Assembly (NCBI RefSeq): GCF_963691685.1
Contig: NZ_OY829290.1
Coordinates: 186,001 to 250,000 of the forward strand
Length of the DNA: 64,000 nucleotides
Direction: 5' to 3'
Origin: Thalassovita sp.
GTDB lineage: Bacteria > Pseudomonadota > Alphaproteobacteria > Rhodobacterales > Rhodobacteraceae
Of the stretch, positions 41,576 through 53,414 are shown piece by piece. The notes beneath the pieces were generated by a model that saw only the letters and a program-made list of their open reading frames with translations, was not told the origin of the DNA and did not search any database. Each line of letters starts with the position of its first letter. Within the stretch, counting starts at the first letter, position 1. The position numbers were made by a program, and so were the translations under genes.

Positions 41576-43786
41576 TTAGGCCGCTCCGTCGCCTTTAGAA
41601 AGGTGCAATTCCAGCTTGCGGCGCAAGTTCTCCATTTCCACGGGCTTGGACAGGTAGTCATCCATTCCCATCGCCAGACAGCGCTCGGCCTCGCCCTTCA
41701 AGGCATTGGCAGTGATCGCAATTATCGGGATCCGGGGGGCGCCTGTGTCGGCTTCGGCCACGCGAATGTGGCGGGTCATTTCGAAGCCATCCATCAAGGG
41801 CATCTGGCAATCGGTCAGGATCAGATCGTAGCGATCCCGCTGCCAGGCCTCCAAACCCTCCTGACCATGTTCGGTCAGATCATGGGTGTAGCCCAAAATC
41901 TCCAACTGTTTGCTGAGGACCTGCCGGTTGATCTCATTGTCTTCCACCACCAACAGCCGGGCGTTTGCCGCGGATGGGGCTGTTTTAGGCGGGTCGTGAT
42001 GGGTTTGCGTCTGACGTTCAATCGCTGCGCGGGGCAGGCTTTCTGCATCCAGATCGGGGGCCGGATTTGGCTTGGCTTCGGATTTGGGCAGGGTGCCCCC
42101 AAGCCCGGCTAGGGCGCGGAACAACTCACTGCCCATCATCGGGAAAATCTGGATCAGATAGACCCGTTCATTCTGCAACCCATACCGCGCAGCGCGTGAG
42201 GCGCTGAAGCGGATGATGCGGGCGTCAGGCACATAATCTTCGATGCCGTTTTGTAGCCGGTCCGCCTCTGCCTCATCCGGGGTTGGCAGCATGAAGATCG
42301 GCGGCGGCCCGTCCAGTGGCAGCAGATCCTTCAGGTCGGAAATGGTGCTGACGAAATGCAGATCCGCGCCCCCGCCTTTCAGGATTTCATCCATGCCGGT
42401 GCGCACTTCTTCGTCCAGTAGATCGAAACACACCACCTGCAGCCCCTTCAGGCTGGGTTGGTTCTGCGGTCCGTCGGCGGCCTCCATCGGCAAGTTGACC
42501 GAAACCCGGGTGCCGCCGGTCTCACGCGGTTCGACCTGAATCTCCCCCTCCATCAACTCCACCAGCGAGCGGGTGATCGCCAGACCCAGACCGGTCCCGC
42601 CAACAACCCGGCGCGAAGCGGTTTCGCCAGCGGCGAAGGGCTGGAACAGATCGGCCATGACCTCGGCGCTCATCCCGGTGCCGTTGTCGCGCACCTCAAG
42701 GCACAGCCCGCCATCGGGGCAATAGGTGACGTGCAAAAACACCCGGCCACGGCGCCCGGTGAGGCGTTTGGCGGAATATTTCACGGCGTTGCTGAGAAGG
42801 TTCAGCAAGACCTGCCGCAACCGGCCCGAGTCGGCCCAGATCCATTCCGGCAATGTTGGATCGACCAGCATGCGCATCTCAACATCCAGACTGTTCGCCA
42901 TGGTCTGTAGGGTCTGCGCCGCCCCTTCGGCAAGGGGGCGCAATTCCACTTTGGTGCGCTCAACCTTCAGCTTGCCGGCGTCGATCTGGCTGGCATCCAG
43001 AATGTCATCCAGAATGCGCAGCAGCGAAAAGGCCGAATTGCGGATCATGCCGATGGAACGCTCATGTTTGCGGTCATCATCCATGGTTTCCAGCACTTCG
43101 ATCATGCCGATCAGCCCGTTCATTGGGGTGCGGATTTCATGGCTCATATTGGCCAGAAACTCACCGCGGGACTTGGCGGCGGCATGGGCATCTTCCAGCG
43201 CTTTTTCTGTCTCACTGGCTGAACGCTGGGTGAGATAGGCAAAGTATGTCAGCTCGACCAGCAGCACGCTGGCCACTGTCATCCGAACGCCCCAATCGAT
43301 TGTGGTGGGATCCATCAGCGACGATGACAGCCCGGTGGGAAACCAACTGGGATCGCCGAATCGGTCAAACCCCAACGCAATAACGGTCAGCACAAACTGA
43401 TAGGCAACCATGCCCCAAAGCTGCCGCTTCTCCGCGTCCCAGGAATAGAACAGGAAGGGCACGCCGATGATGCTGAGGAAGACCAGCTCGGGGTTGATAT
43501 TGGTGCTGTAGTAAAGCGTTGCCAGCAGGCAGGTGGCCGGGAAGGTGATCAGCCAAAACGCCCGCGCCAATCTGTGCAGCCCCAGCATATAAAGCCCAAA
43601 GGCCGCCCATGTGGGCCAGGCTGCAAAGGATGTTGCCAGGGCGGAACTGGTATCCCCGAGCGCCAGAAAAACAACCATCCAGAGCAGGCAGATCGCACTT
43701 GTAATCACAACGGCGACGCGGGCCAGCTGCGCCCGACGGGCAACGTCACGGTCGCGGATAATTGATCTTATGTCTGCCTGGTTCAT
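41576..43786 (-). CDS. hybrid histidine kinase 2 with degenerate second receiver
   Basis: A 736-residue paralogue of the kinases on each side. The six-helix input carries HRLARAFWLITF near 71-82 and PELVFLSIIGVPFLFYSW near 99-116. The phospho-His is at 216, followed by HATPase motifs (NLLSNAVK, DNGTGM, GTGLGL). The pseudo-receiver starts at LKGLQVVCFDLLD; Pro stands for the phospho-Asp in IFMLPTPDE and Gln for Lys in YLIQIFP. The C-terminal receiver has Asp659 in ILTDCQMP and Lys in YLSKPVE. A longer, Pro-rich linker than in kinases 1 and 3 joins the two. Genes 1 and 2 are 67 bp apart and in the same direction. Confidence 0.93.
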   Translation of the reverse strand: MNQADIRSIIRDRDVARRAQLARVAVVITSAICLLWMVVFLALGDTSSALATSFAAWPTWAAFGLYMLGLHRLARAFWLITFPATCLLATLYYSTNINPELVFLSIIGVPFLFYSWDAEKRQLWGMVAYQFVLTVIALGFDRFGDPSWFPTGLSSSLMDPTTIDWGVRMTVASVLLVELTYFAYLTQRSASETEKALEDAHAAAKSRGEFLANMSHEIRTPMNGLIGMIEVLETMDDDRKHERSIGMIRNSAFSLLRILDDILDASQIDAGKLKVERTKVELRPLAEGAAQTLQTMANSLDVEMRMLVDPTLPEWIWADSGRLRQVLLNLLSNAVKYSAKRLTGRRGRVFLHVTYCPDGGLCLEVRDNGTGMSAEVMADLFQPFAAGETASRRVVGGTGLGLAITRSLVELMEGEIQVEPRETGGTRVSVNLPMEAADGPQNQPSLKGLQVVCFDLLDEEVRTGMDEILKGGGADLHFVSTISDLKDLLPLDGPPPIFMLPTPDEAEADRLQNGIEDYVPDARIIRFSASRAARYGLQNERVYLIQIFPMMGSELFRALAGLGGTLPKSEAKPNPAPDLDAESLPRAAIERQTQTHHDPPKTAPSAANARLLVVEDNEINRQVLSKQLEILGYTHDLTEHGQEGLEAWQRDRYDLILTDCQMPLMDGFEMTRHIRVAEADTGAPRIPIIAITANALKGEAERCLAMGMDDYLSKPVEMENLRRKLELHLSKGDGAA

Positions 43787-43950
43787 AGGGGGTGCGTCGG
43801 CGATCCTCTGCTGTATTCGGGTTTGACTATATTACTGTTCCCGACCCTTCGGCAGGAGTCAAATCGCTATACCTGCGCCTGTGAGGCACCGGTTTGATCT
43901 GGTAAAGGTTGTGTGATGTATCGGCGGACGGGCTGTTCGGCCGCGCCGGA

Positions 43951-46101
<2,151 letters not shown>

Positions 46102-46411
46102 TTTATCCTCTGAAAACTTACCACTTTAGGATAGGGTATCAGGATGTGCTGTAAAGGCGGACTCCTTTTTTAGCACGGGTAAAATGCGCGGCCTGATGCA
46201 GGTGATTTACCGCATTTCCGGATGCAACCTGTGTGTCACCTCCTGTTTTATTGGCAAAACCTGTGTGCTTTTCCAAGCCATGGAAGCGCCTCGAAATTGT
46301 CACTGGCGATGGTTGACAATATGTAGGGAATGCTGGATAGAGCCTGCACCCAACGAAACGCGTGTTGGCAGGCGCCCGAAACCTGCTCCAAGACAGACCG
46401 CGATTCGGAGT
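46102..46411. other. gene-free region before tRNA-Pro
   Basis: No supported ORF. It holds the 5' space of kinase 3 and the probable promoter of the tRNA at 46313-46341; nothing else is evident. Confidence 0.55.
46313..46341 (+). promoter_or_regulatory. candidate promoter of tRNA-Pro
   Basis: TTGACA (46313-46318), then 17 bases, then GATAGA (46336-46341). The -35 is perfect and the -10 matches TATAAT at four of six positions. It is about 70 bp before the mature tRNA, allowing a 5' leader. Confidence 0.5.
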
Positions 46412-46488
46412 CGGAGTGTAGCTCAGCCTGGTAGAGCACTGTCTTCGGGAGGCAGGGGCCGGAGGTTCGAATCCTCTCACTCCGACCA
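46412..46488 (+). tRNA. tRNA-Pro (anticodon CGG)
   Basis: A 77-nt cloverleaf. The acceptor stem pairs CGGAGTG with CACTCCG; the anticodon loop TTCGGGA gives CGG, for codon CCG; the T arm has GGAGG, loop TTCGAAT, CCTCT; and CCA is encoded. The C1-G72 pair at the end of the acceptor is a bacterial proline-tRNA identity feature, which supports the isotype. Confidence 0.96.
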
Positions 46489-46505
46489 CTTTATTTCTTC
46501 ACACA

Positions 46506-47867
46506 TCAGATGCGTTGCAGCAGGTCTGCAATTGTTGCGCGGTAGCGGCGCAGGATGGCCTCGCGGTCCACGTGGCGGCCTGCCTGAACCATGTGGCGAC
46601 CGGCGGACCAGGTGTCGGTAACAATACCCTCAGGTGCGGCGAAACACAGACCGTCCAGCAGTTGATCGCCCTGCAAGGCGCATAGCGTTGGGTGGTTGCT
46701 ATCAATGGCGACCAGATCGGCCAGTTGCCCCAGCGCGATTGTGCCTGCCTGACGATCCAGCGCCTGCGCACCGCCCCGCGCTGCATTCAGGTAGAGCGAT
46801 GTGCCGACCGAACCTTCGCCCGTGATCATCACATTGCGCGCCATGTCGCGCAGACGTTGGGAGTATTCCAGGCTTCGCATCTCTTCGCCCAATGCGATCC
46901 GAACGTTTGAGTCTGAGCCGACCCCAAAGCGCCCGCCGTGTTCCAAAAACACCGGCCCGTTGAACGGGCCATCGCCCAGATTGGCCTCGGTAATGGGGCA
47001 GAGGCCAGCCACCGCGCCGCTTTCTGCCATGGCGATGGTTTCTGAATCCGTCATATGGGTCGCGTGGATCAGGCACCAGCGTTCATTGACCTCGGCGTTG
47101 TCCAGCAGCCAGGCGACCGGACGTTGGCCCAGCTTTGCGGTGACATCCGCGACCTCTTTCTGTTGCTCCGCGATATGGATGTGCACCGGCCCGTTCGGCG
47201 TGGCCTTCAGAACCTGGGTAAGGTCGCCGGGACTTGTGGCGCGCAGGGAATGCGGGGCGATGCCAACCCGTGCGTCAGGCGGCAGGTGGGTCAGGTTGGT
47301 TTTGCAGGCCTCAACCAGATCCAGATAGCGCGTGACATCATTACCGAACCGCAGCTGACCGCCTGCCAGTGGTTGCTGATCAACACCGCCGTAGCTGTAA
47401 AGAACCGGTAAATGCGTCAGCCCAATGCCGGTCTGATGGGCGGCGGCGTAGATCCGGTTGCTCAGCTCAGCCAGCTGATCGTAGGGGCGCCCGCCGGTTT
47501 GGTGGTGGACATAGTGAAACTCACCCACCGCAGCATAGCCCGCTTCCTGCATCTCCATGAAAACCAGGGCCGCGATCGCTTCAACATGGTCGGGCGTCAG
47601 ATGATCCAGAAACCGGTACATCAGATCGCGCCAGGTCCAGAAACTGTCTTTGCCCGCCGCGCGCACCTCGGTCATGCCGGCCATTGCGCGTTGAAAACTG
47701 TGGCTGTGCAGATTGGCCAGCGCTGGCAGCAACACATCGACGTTGTGGTCCGCATCGCTGGCAGCGGCGTTCTCTTCGATGCCGGTGATGATGCCATCAA
47801 CAAAGGTGACGCAGCAGTTGGAAAGCCACTGCTGCCCGCAAAGTACCTGATTGGCGTAAACCTTCAT
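46506..47867 (-). CDS. hutF: formimidoylglutamate deiminase
   Basis: Amidohydrolase of 453 residues that converts N-formimidoyl-L-glutamate to N-formyl-L-glutamate and ammonia, the step that marks the five-enzyme form of histidine degradation. The metal motif LANLHSHSFQRAMAGMTE is near residue 49, VHIHIAEQQKEV near 228 and SDSNVRIALGEEMRSLEYS near 318. The ATG at 47867 is chosen with AGAGAT upstream; a start at 47891 would put the operator-like TTGTATAGACA inside the ORF. It is divergent from hutI across 80 bp, and HutG at 50688 takes its product. Confidence 0.95.
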   Translation of the reverse strand: MKVYANQVLCGQQWLSNCCVTFVDGIITGIEENAAASDADHNVDVLLPALANLHSHSFQRAMAGMTEVRAAGKDSFWTWRDLMYRFLDHLTPDHVEAIAALVFMEMQEAGYAAVGEFHYVHHQTGGRPYDQLAELSNRIYAAAHQTGIGLTHLPVLYSYGGVDQQPLAGGQLRFGNDVTRYLDLVEACKTNLTHLPPDARVGIAPHSLRATSPGDLTQVLKATPNGPVHIHIAEQQKEVADVTAKLGQRPVAWLLDNAEVNERWCLIHATHMTDSETIAMAESGAVAGLCPITEANLGDGPFNGPVFLEHGGRFGVGSDSNVRIALGEEMRSLEYSQRLRDMARNVMITGEGSVGTSLYLNAARGGAQALDRQAGTIALGQLADLVAIDSNHPTLCALQGDQLLDGLCFAAPEGIVTDTWSAGRHMVQAGRHVDREAILRRYRATIADLLQRI

Positions 47868-47879
47868 GTTGATCTCTTT

Positions 47880-47917
47880 TTGTATAGACATTTAATTTTT
47901 AGACCTATACCTAAAAA
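47880..47917. promoter_or_regulatory. HutC-type operator between hutF and hutI
   Basis: TTGTATAGACA (47880-47890) is the core of the known HutC (GntR-family) operator from enteric hut operons. Next to it TTTTTAG and CTAAAAA arms (47896-47902 and 47911-47917) form an inverted repeat around ACCTATAC. The pair lies between the two divergent start codons. No hutC gene is in the window. Confidence 0.6.
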
Positions 47918-47947
47918 ATCGCTTCACGCAACTTTGGAATGGCTGAC

Positions 47948-49156
47948 ATGAGTCCAAAACTGATCCTTCGAAACGCCAAGATTGCGACGATCAATGAGGG
48001 CGCCTCGGGCTATGGGATGATCGATGCGGGCGCGCTGGTTCTGTCTGACGGGCAGATCGAATGGGTCGGGGCCGAACAGGATCTGCCCGCGCAATATGCA
48101 GGCGCTGCGGTGGAGGATCTTGCAGGTCGGCTGGTGACACCGGGCTTGATTGATTGCCACACCCATGTGGTGTTCGGCGGCGACCGTGCCCAGGAATTTG
48201 AGATGCGCCTGAACGGGGCCGGTTATGAGGAAATCGCCCGCGCTGGCGGCGGCATCAATTCAACAGTGAAGGCCACGCGGCAGGCCGCCTTCGTGGAGCT
48301 GGTCATCAGCGCCTTGCCACGGGTGGATGCGCTGATCTCCGAAGGGCTGACAACGCTTGAGATCAAATCGGGCTACGGGCTGGAACGTGAGGCCGAGCTG
48401 ACGATGCTGCGGGCCGCGCGAGAGATCGGCAAGCGTCGGGACATCACGGTCAAGACCACCTATCTGGGGGCCCATGCCACGCCGCCGGAATATAAGGGGC
48501 GCGATGATGCTTATATTGATGAGGTTGTCATCCCCACGCTGATCGCCGCGCATCAGGAAGGTCTGGTCGATGCGGTGGATGGCTTCTGCGAAGGTATTGC
48601 CTTCCAGCCGGATCAGATCGCGCGGGTGTTTGAGGCCGCCAAATCCTTGGGGCTGCCGGTTAAGCTGCATGCCGAACAGCTGTCCAATCTGGGGGGCGCC
48701 AAGCTTGCGGCCTCTTACGGGGCGCTTTCTGCTGATCATATTGAATATCTGGATGAGGCCGGGGTGCGGGCCATGGCGCAGGCGGGGACCATTGCGGTGA
48801 TCCTGCCGGGGGCCTTCTACACGTTGCGGGAAACACAAAAACCGCCGGTGGAACTGCTGCGCACCCATAAGGTGCCCATGGCGCTGGCCACGGATTGCAA
48901 TCCCGGGTCCTCACCGCTGACGTCGCTGTTGCTGACGATGAACATGGGCTGCACCCTGTTTCGCCTGCCCCCGGCCGAAGCGCTGGCGGGCGTCACCTGC
49001 CACGCGGCGCGTGCGCTTGGTCTGTCAGACCGGGGTGTGATCGCCGCGGGCAAACGCGCTGATCTGGCGATCTGGGATGTCAGCCACCCCGCCGAACTGT
49101 CTTATCGCATCGGGTTTAACCCGCTCTACAAACGTATCTTTGGAGGTCAAGCGTGA
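47948..49156 (+). CDS. hutI: imidazolonepropionase
   Basis: Metal-dependent amidohydrolase that opens 4-imidazolone-5-propionate to N-formimidoyl-L-glutamate, the third step of histidine degradation. The protein is 402 residues. Motifs: PGLIDCHTHVVFGGDRAQEF near residue 63, the KLHAEQLSNLGGAKLAA segment near 238 and ATDCNPGSSPLTSL near 316. The ATG at 47948 has GGA nine bases upstream; an ATG three codons earlier has its GGA directly adjacent, too close to work. Its end overlaps the GTG of hutH by four bases. Confidence 0.95.
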   Translation: MSPKLILRNAKIATINEGASGYGMIDAGALVLSDGQIEWVGAEQDLPAQYAGAAVEDLAGRLVTPGLIDCHTHVVFGGDRAQEFEMRLNGAGYEEIARAGGGINSTVKATRQAAFVELVISALPRVDALISEGLTTLEIKSGYGLEREAELTMLRAAREIGKRRDITVKTTYLGAHATPPEYKGRDDAYIDEVVIPTLIAAHQEGLVDAVDGFCEGIAFQPDQIARVFEAAKSLGLPVKLHAEQLSNLGGAKLAASYGALSADHIEYLDEAGVRAMAQAGTIAVILPGAFYTLRETQKPPVELLRTHKVPMALATDCNPGSSPLTSLLLTMNMGCTLFRLPPAEALAGVTCHAARALGLSDRGVIAAGKRADLAIWDVSHPAELSYRIGFNPLYKRIFGGQA

Positions 49157-50688
49157 TCCCACTCACCCTTACACCCGGTCAGGTCAACCTGACGCAGCTT
49201 GAAGAGATTTATCGCACCGAGGCGGCAATTTGTCTGGACGATAGCTGTCGCCCGGCGATTGAGGCTGCCGCTGACCGCATTGCCGCAGCCGCCGCCGGGG
49301 AGGCGCCGGTTTATGGGGTCAACACCGGGTTTGGCAAACTGGCCAGCATGAAGATCGCGCCTGAGGACACCGCCACCCTGCAGCGCAACCTGATCCTCAG
49401 CCATTGCTGCGGCGTGGGTGAGGCGATGCCGCGCCGGATGGTGCGGCTGATGATGTCGCTTAAACTGTTGAGCTTCGGGCGGGGCGCATCCGGCGTGCGC
49501 TGGGCCCTGATTGAGCTGATGCAGGATATGCTGGCTAAGGGGGTGACACCCGTCGTCCCGGCCAAAGGATCCGTTGGCGCGTCCGGGGATCTGGCCCCGT
49601 TGTCAAATATGACCGCCGTTGTGATCGGTGAGGGGGAGGCCGAATATCAGGGTGAGGTGCTGCCCGGTGCCGAGGCGCTGGCGCGGGCCGGGTTGCAGCC
49701 GATTGAACTGGGCCCCAAGGAAGGGCTGGCCTTTATCAACGGCACCCAGTTTTCCACCGCCTACGGTCTTGCCGGTCTGTTTGAGATCTGGCGCGCGGCG
49801 CGCAATGCACTGGTGGTGTCCTCGCTGTCGACGGATGCGATCATGGGATCCACAGCGCCGCTGCAGCCTGAAATCCATAGCCTGCGCGGACATCGCGGCC
49901 AGATCGAGGCCGCTGAGGCGATGCGGGCCATTCTGGACGGATCGGAAATCCGCGAAAGCCATCGGGATGATGACACCCGGGTGCAGGATCCCTATTGCAT
50001 CCGCTGTCAGCCGCAAGTCACCGGCGCGGCGCTGGATGTGCTGCGCCAAGCCGCCCAGACCCTGCTGATTGAGGCCAATGCCGCCACGGACAATCCGCTG
50101 GTGCTGACCGACGCCGGTTTGATCGTTTCTGGTGGCAACTTCCATGCGGAACCGGTTGGGTTCGCTGCGGATATGATTGCGCTGGCCACCTCTGAGATTG
50201 GTGCGATCAGCCAACGACGCATCGCGCTGATGGTTGACCCAACCCTGAGTTTTGATCTGCCGCCTTTCCTGACGCCGGATCCGGGTCTCAATTCGGGCCT
50301 GATGATCGCTGAGGTGACGACCGCCGCTTTGATGAGTGAAAACAAGCACCTTGCAAACCCCTGCGTGACCGACAGCACGCCGACCTCGGCCAACCAGGAA
50401 GATCACGTTTCCATGGCCGCCCATGGTGCGCGTCGTCTGATGCAGATGGCTGAAAACCTGAATTACATCCTGGGGGTCGAACTGCTTTGCGCCGCGCGTG
50501 GCGTGGAATTCCGCGCGCCGCTGCAGACCAGTCCGGTGCTGCAACTGGTGCTGACCCGGCTGCGTCAGGATGTGACCCGACTGGAAGAGGACCGCTACAT
50601 GGCGCCGGACCTTGAGGCGGCCAAAGCGCTGGTAGCAGACGGGGCCTTGCTGGACGGGCTGACGGCAGAACTGCCGGAGATGGGCTGA
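49153..50688 (+). CDS. hutH: histidine ammonia-lyase
   Basis: First enzyme of histidine degradation; eliminates ammonia to give urocanate. It is 511 residues and starts with GTG in a four-base overlap with hutI. The self-forming MIO cofactor triad Ala-Ser-Gly lies in GSVGASGDLAPLSNM near residue 143, and the catalytic Tyr region is YGVNTGFGKLA near 54. Further family segments are NGTQFSTAYGL near 196 and PTSANQEDHVSMAAHGAR near 412. The stop overlaps the hutG start by one base. Confidence 0.97.
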   Translation: MIPLTLTPGQVNLTQLEEIYRTEAAICLDDSCRPAIEAAADRIAAAAAGEAPVYGVNTGFGKLASMKIAPEDTATLQRNLILSHCCGVGEAMPRRMVRLMMSLKLLSFGRGASGVRWALIELMQDMLAKGVTPVVPAKGSVGASGDLAPLSNMTAVVIGEGEAEYQGEVLPGAEALARAGLQPIELGPKEGLAFINGTQFSTAYGLAGLFEIWRAARNALVVSSLSTDAIMGSTAPLQPEIHSLRGHRGQIEAAEAMRAILDGSEIRESHRDDDTRVQDPYCIRCQPQVTGAALDVLRQAAQTLLIEANAATDNPLVLTDAGLIVSGGNFHAEPVGFAADMIALATSEIGAISQRRIALMVDPTLSFDLPPFLTPDPGLNSGLMIAEVTTAALMSENKHLANPCVTDSTPTSANQEDHVSMAAHGARRLMQMAENLNYILGVELLCAARGVEFRAPLQTSPVLQLVLTRLRQDVTRLEEDRYMAPDLEAAKALVADGALLDGLTAELPEMG

Positions 50689-51500
50689 TGCAGGTGTTTG
50701 ACGTCATTCGGGGCGATGGCCCAATTGTACTGGGCCAGCCGCATGGCGGCACCGAGGTGCCGGAGGCGATTGCGGGGCGCCTGAACCCCAATGGCACGCA
50801 GCTGGCGGATACGGATTGGCATATCGTGCAGCTCTATGAGGGGCTGCTGCCCGGCGCGACGGTGGTGCGGTCACATGTGCATCGCTATGTCATCGACGCC
50901 AACCGCGACCCGACTGGCGTGTCGCTCTATCCCGGTCAGAACACCACAACGCTGGTGCCGCTGACCGATTTTGACGGGCAGCCGATCTGGCACGCGGGGC
51001 AGGAGCCTTCGGCCGATGAGGTTGAAGCGCGGCGATTGGCCTACCACGCGCCTTACCACGATGCCTTGGCGGCCGAGTTGGACCGGGTGCGCGCCAAACA
51101 TGGCGTTGCGATCCTGTTTGATTGCCACTCCATCCGGTCAAACATCCCGTTTCTGTTTGAGGGTGAACTGCCCATTTTCAACACCGGCACCAATCTGGGC
51201 ACCACCTGCGCGCCCGCAGTAGAGGCCGCGGTGGATGACATCGCCCGGGCCTCCGGCAGACCTGCGGTGCTGAACGGCCGTTTCAAAGGCGGCTGGACCA
51301 CCCGCCATTACGGTCAACCGGCCCAGAGCATCCACGCCATCCAGATGGAAATCGCCCAACGCGGCTACATGCAAGAGGCCGCGCCCTGGGCCTGGGATCC
51401 GTCCCGTGCGGCGGACCTGCGTCCGCAGCTGCAGAAGATGTTGGACCACCTCACAACCCTTGCCCTCTCGGGCGCCATTACTTCCGAAGGGAGCGCATGA
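50688..51500 (+). CDS. hutG: N-formylglutamate deformylase (amidohydrolase)
   Basis: Last step of the route: N-formylglutamate to glutamate and formate. It is a 270-residue metallohydrolase of the FGase family, with GDGPIVLGQPHGGTEVPE at the N-terminus, DANRDPTGVSLYPGQNTT near residue 68, LFDCHSIRSNIP near 144 and FKGGWTTRHYG near 200 as conserved segments. It starts one base before the end of hutH and overlaps hutU by four bases, so all of hutI-hutH-hutG-hutU is one tight operon. The formate and ammonia released imply use of histidine as a nitrogen source. Confidence 0.94.
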   Translation: MQVFDVIRGDGPIVLGQPHGGTEVPEAIAGRLNPNGTQLADTDWHIVQLYEGLLPGATVVRSHVHRYVIDANRDPTGVSLYPGQNTTTLVPLTDFDGQPIWHAGQEPSADEVEARRLAYHAPYHDALAAELDRVRAKHGVAILFDCHSIRSNIPFLFEGELPIFNTGTNLGTTCAPAVEAAVDDIARASGRPAVLNGRFKGGWTTRHYGQPAQSIHAIQMEIAQRGYMQEAAPWAWDPSRAADLRPQLQKMLDHLTTLALSGAITSEGSA

Positions 51501-53173
51501 TGACCGACCCACGTAAAAACAGCCGGGATGTTTACCCACCCACCGGCACCACATTGACCACCAAAAGCTGGCTGACTGAGGCACCCTTGCGGATGCTGAT
51601 GAACAACCTGCATCCCGATGTGGCTGAAAACCCGCATGAGTTGGTGGTGTACGGCGGCATTGGTCGCGCCGCGCGCACTTGGCAGGATTTCGACCTGATC
51701 GTGGACAGCCTGAAACAGCTGGAGGCGGATGAGACCTTGGTGGTGCAATCCGGCAAACCCGTGGCCATTGTAAAAACCCACAAAGACGCGCCGCGCGTTT
51801 TGATCGCAAACTCAAACCTCGTGCCGCATTGGGCGAATTGGGATCACTTCAATGAGCTCGATAAGAAAGGTCTGGCGATGTACGGCCAGATGACAGCCGG
51901 CTCATGGATCTACATTGGTAGTCAGGGCATCGTGCAGGGCACCTATGAAACCTTCATGGAGGCCGGGCGCCAGCATTATGGCGGTGACCTGAAAGGGCGC
52001 TGGATCTTGACCGGCGGTCTGGGGGGCATGGGCGGCGCCCAGCCCTTGGCGGCGGTGATGGCCGGGGCCTGCTGTCTGGCGGTGGAATGTGATGAGAAGT
52101 CCGCCGATTTCCGTCTGCGCACCCGCTATGTGGATGAGAAGACCCATAGCCTTGATGAAGCGCTGGAGATGATTGAGCGTTGGACCAAAGCGGGGGAAGC
52201 CAAATCGGTTGCCCTGATTGGCAACGCCGCCGATATCTTCCCCGAAATTCACAAGCGCGGCATCCGCCCCGATATCGTGACTGACCAGACCAGTGCGCAT
52301 GATCCTGTAAATGGCTACCTGCCACAGGGCTGGAGCGTTGCCGAATGGCGCGCCAAAATCGAAACCGCCCCGAAAGAGGTGGAGCGCGCCGCGCGTGCCT
52401 CGATGAAGGTGCAGGTGGCGGCGATGGTTGCCTTCCACAACGATGGCGTTCCGACGGTCGATTATGGCAACAACATCCGCCAGATGGCGCTTGAGGAAGG
52501 GCTGGAAAATGCCTTTGCCTTCCCGGGCTTTGTGCCGGCCTATATTCGCCCGCTCTTTTGCCGCGGAATTGGTCCGTTCCGTTGGGCGGCCCTGTCGGGG
52601 GACCCGGAAGACATCTACAAGACTGACCAGAAGGTCAAAGAGCTGTTGCCAGACAACAAGCACCTGCACAATTGGCTGGATATGGCGCGGGAGCGTATTG
52701 CCTTTCAGGGGCTGCCGGCGCGGATCTGCTGGGTGGGTCTGGGCGATCGTCATCGCCTTGGCTTGGCCTTCAATGAGATGGTCAAAAACGGAGAATTGAA
52801 AGCGCCTGTGGTGATCGGCCGGGATCATCTGGATTCGGGTTCGGTTGCCTCCCCCAACCGTGAGACTGAGGCGATGATGGATGGGTCTGACGCGGTGTCG
52901 GACTGGCCGTTGCTGAATGCGCTGGTCAACACCGCCTCGGGCGCCACCTGGGTGTCGCTGCACCACGGTGGTGGCGTTGGCATGGGCTTTTCACAGCATT
53001 CCGGCGTGGTGATCTGCGCCGACGGCACGGATGATGCGGCCAAGCGGTTGGAGCGGGTTTTGTGGAATGATCCGGCTTCAGGCGTTTGGCGTCATGCAGA
53101 CGCTGGGTATGATAGCGCCAAGGACTGCGCGCGCCAGCATGGGCTACGCCTGCCGGGGATCCTTGGCAGCTGA
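51497..53173 (+). CDS. hutU: urocanate hydratase
   Basis: NAD-dependent enzyme that adds water to urocanate to give 4-imidazolone-5-propionate, the second step. The 558-residue length is normal. The NAD site GGLGGMGGAQPLAAVMAG near residue 174, the CRGIGPFRWAALSGD segment near 355 with its conserved Cys, and the GDRHRLGLAFNEM segment near 416 are typical. GGGAGC precedes the paired ATGs at 51497; either Met could serve. It is the last hut gene and is followed by a strong terminator. Confidence 0.97.
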   Translation: MMTDPRKNSRDVYPPTGTTLTTKSWLTEAPLRMLMNNLHPDVAENPHELVVYGGIGRAARTWQDFDLIVDSLKQLEADETLVVQSGKPVAIVKTHKDAPRVLIANSNLVPHWANWDHFNELDKKGLAMYGQMTAGSWIYIGSQGIVQGTYETFMEAGRQHYGGDLKGRWILTGGLGGMGGAQPLAAVMAGACCLAVECDEKSADFRLRTRYVDEKTHSLDEALEMIERWTKAGEAKSVALIGNAADIFPEIHKRGIRPDIVTDQTSAHDPVNGYLPQGWSVAEWRAKIETAPKEVERAARASMKVQVAAMVAFHNDGVPTVDYGNNIRQMALEEGLENAFAFPGFVPAYIRPLFCRGIGPFRWAALSGDPEDIYKTDQKVKELLPDNKHLHNWLDMARERIAFQGLPARICWVGLGDRHRLGLAFNEMVKNGELKAPVVIGRDHLDSGSVASPNRETEAMMDGSDAVSDWPLLNALVNTASGATWVSLHHGGGVGMGFSQHSGVVICADGTDDAAKRLERVLWNDPASGVWRHADAGYDSAKDCARQHGLRLPGILGS

Positions 53174-53233
53174 CCGGCTGACCAACAGTCAAACCATACG
53201 AATGCGTATCTAGCGCGATGAAATGCGCAGCTT

Positions 53234-53266
53234 CCGGCCCTCATCTTGGGGGCCGGTTTGTTTTTT
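53234..53266 (+). terminator. hut operon terminator
   Basis: Stem CCGGCCC / GGGCCGG with a nine-base loop, followed by TTTGTTTTTT, about 60 bp after hutU. Confidence 0.85.
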
Positions 53267-53414
53267 GGCGATGAGTTTGCCGCGCCAAACTACCAATATT
53301 TACAGGGGCCACCTGTCGTTTCCGACGTTTTTCCATGCGAAGTTGTCGGAATAGAGCGGTTGAGCCAAACCTCCCAAAATACCGTGGATCTATATTATAA
53401 AATGGGAGGAAGAT

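Noticed and set aside
43787..43950. Promoter of kinase 2 (minus-strand TTGACT with TAATAT)
   Set aside because: The two elements are 22 bases apart, which is outside the normal spacing.
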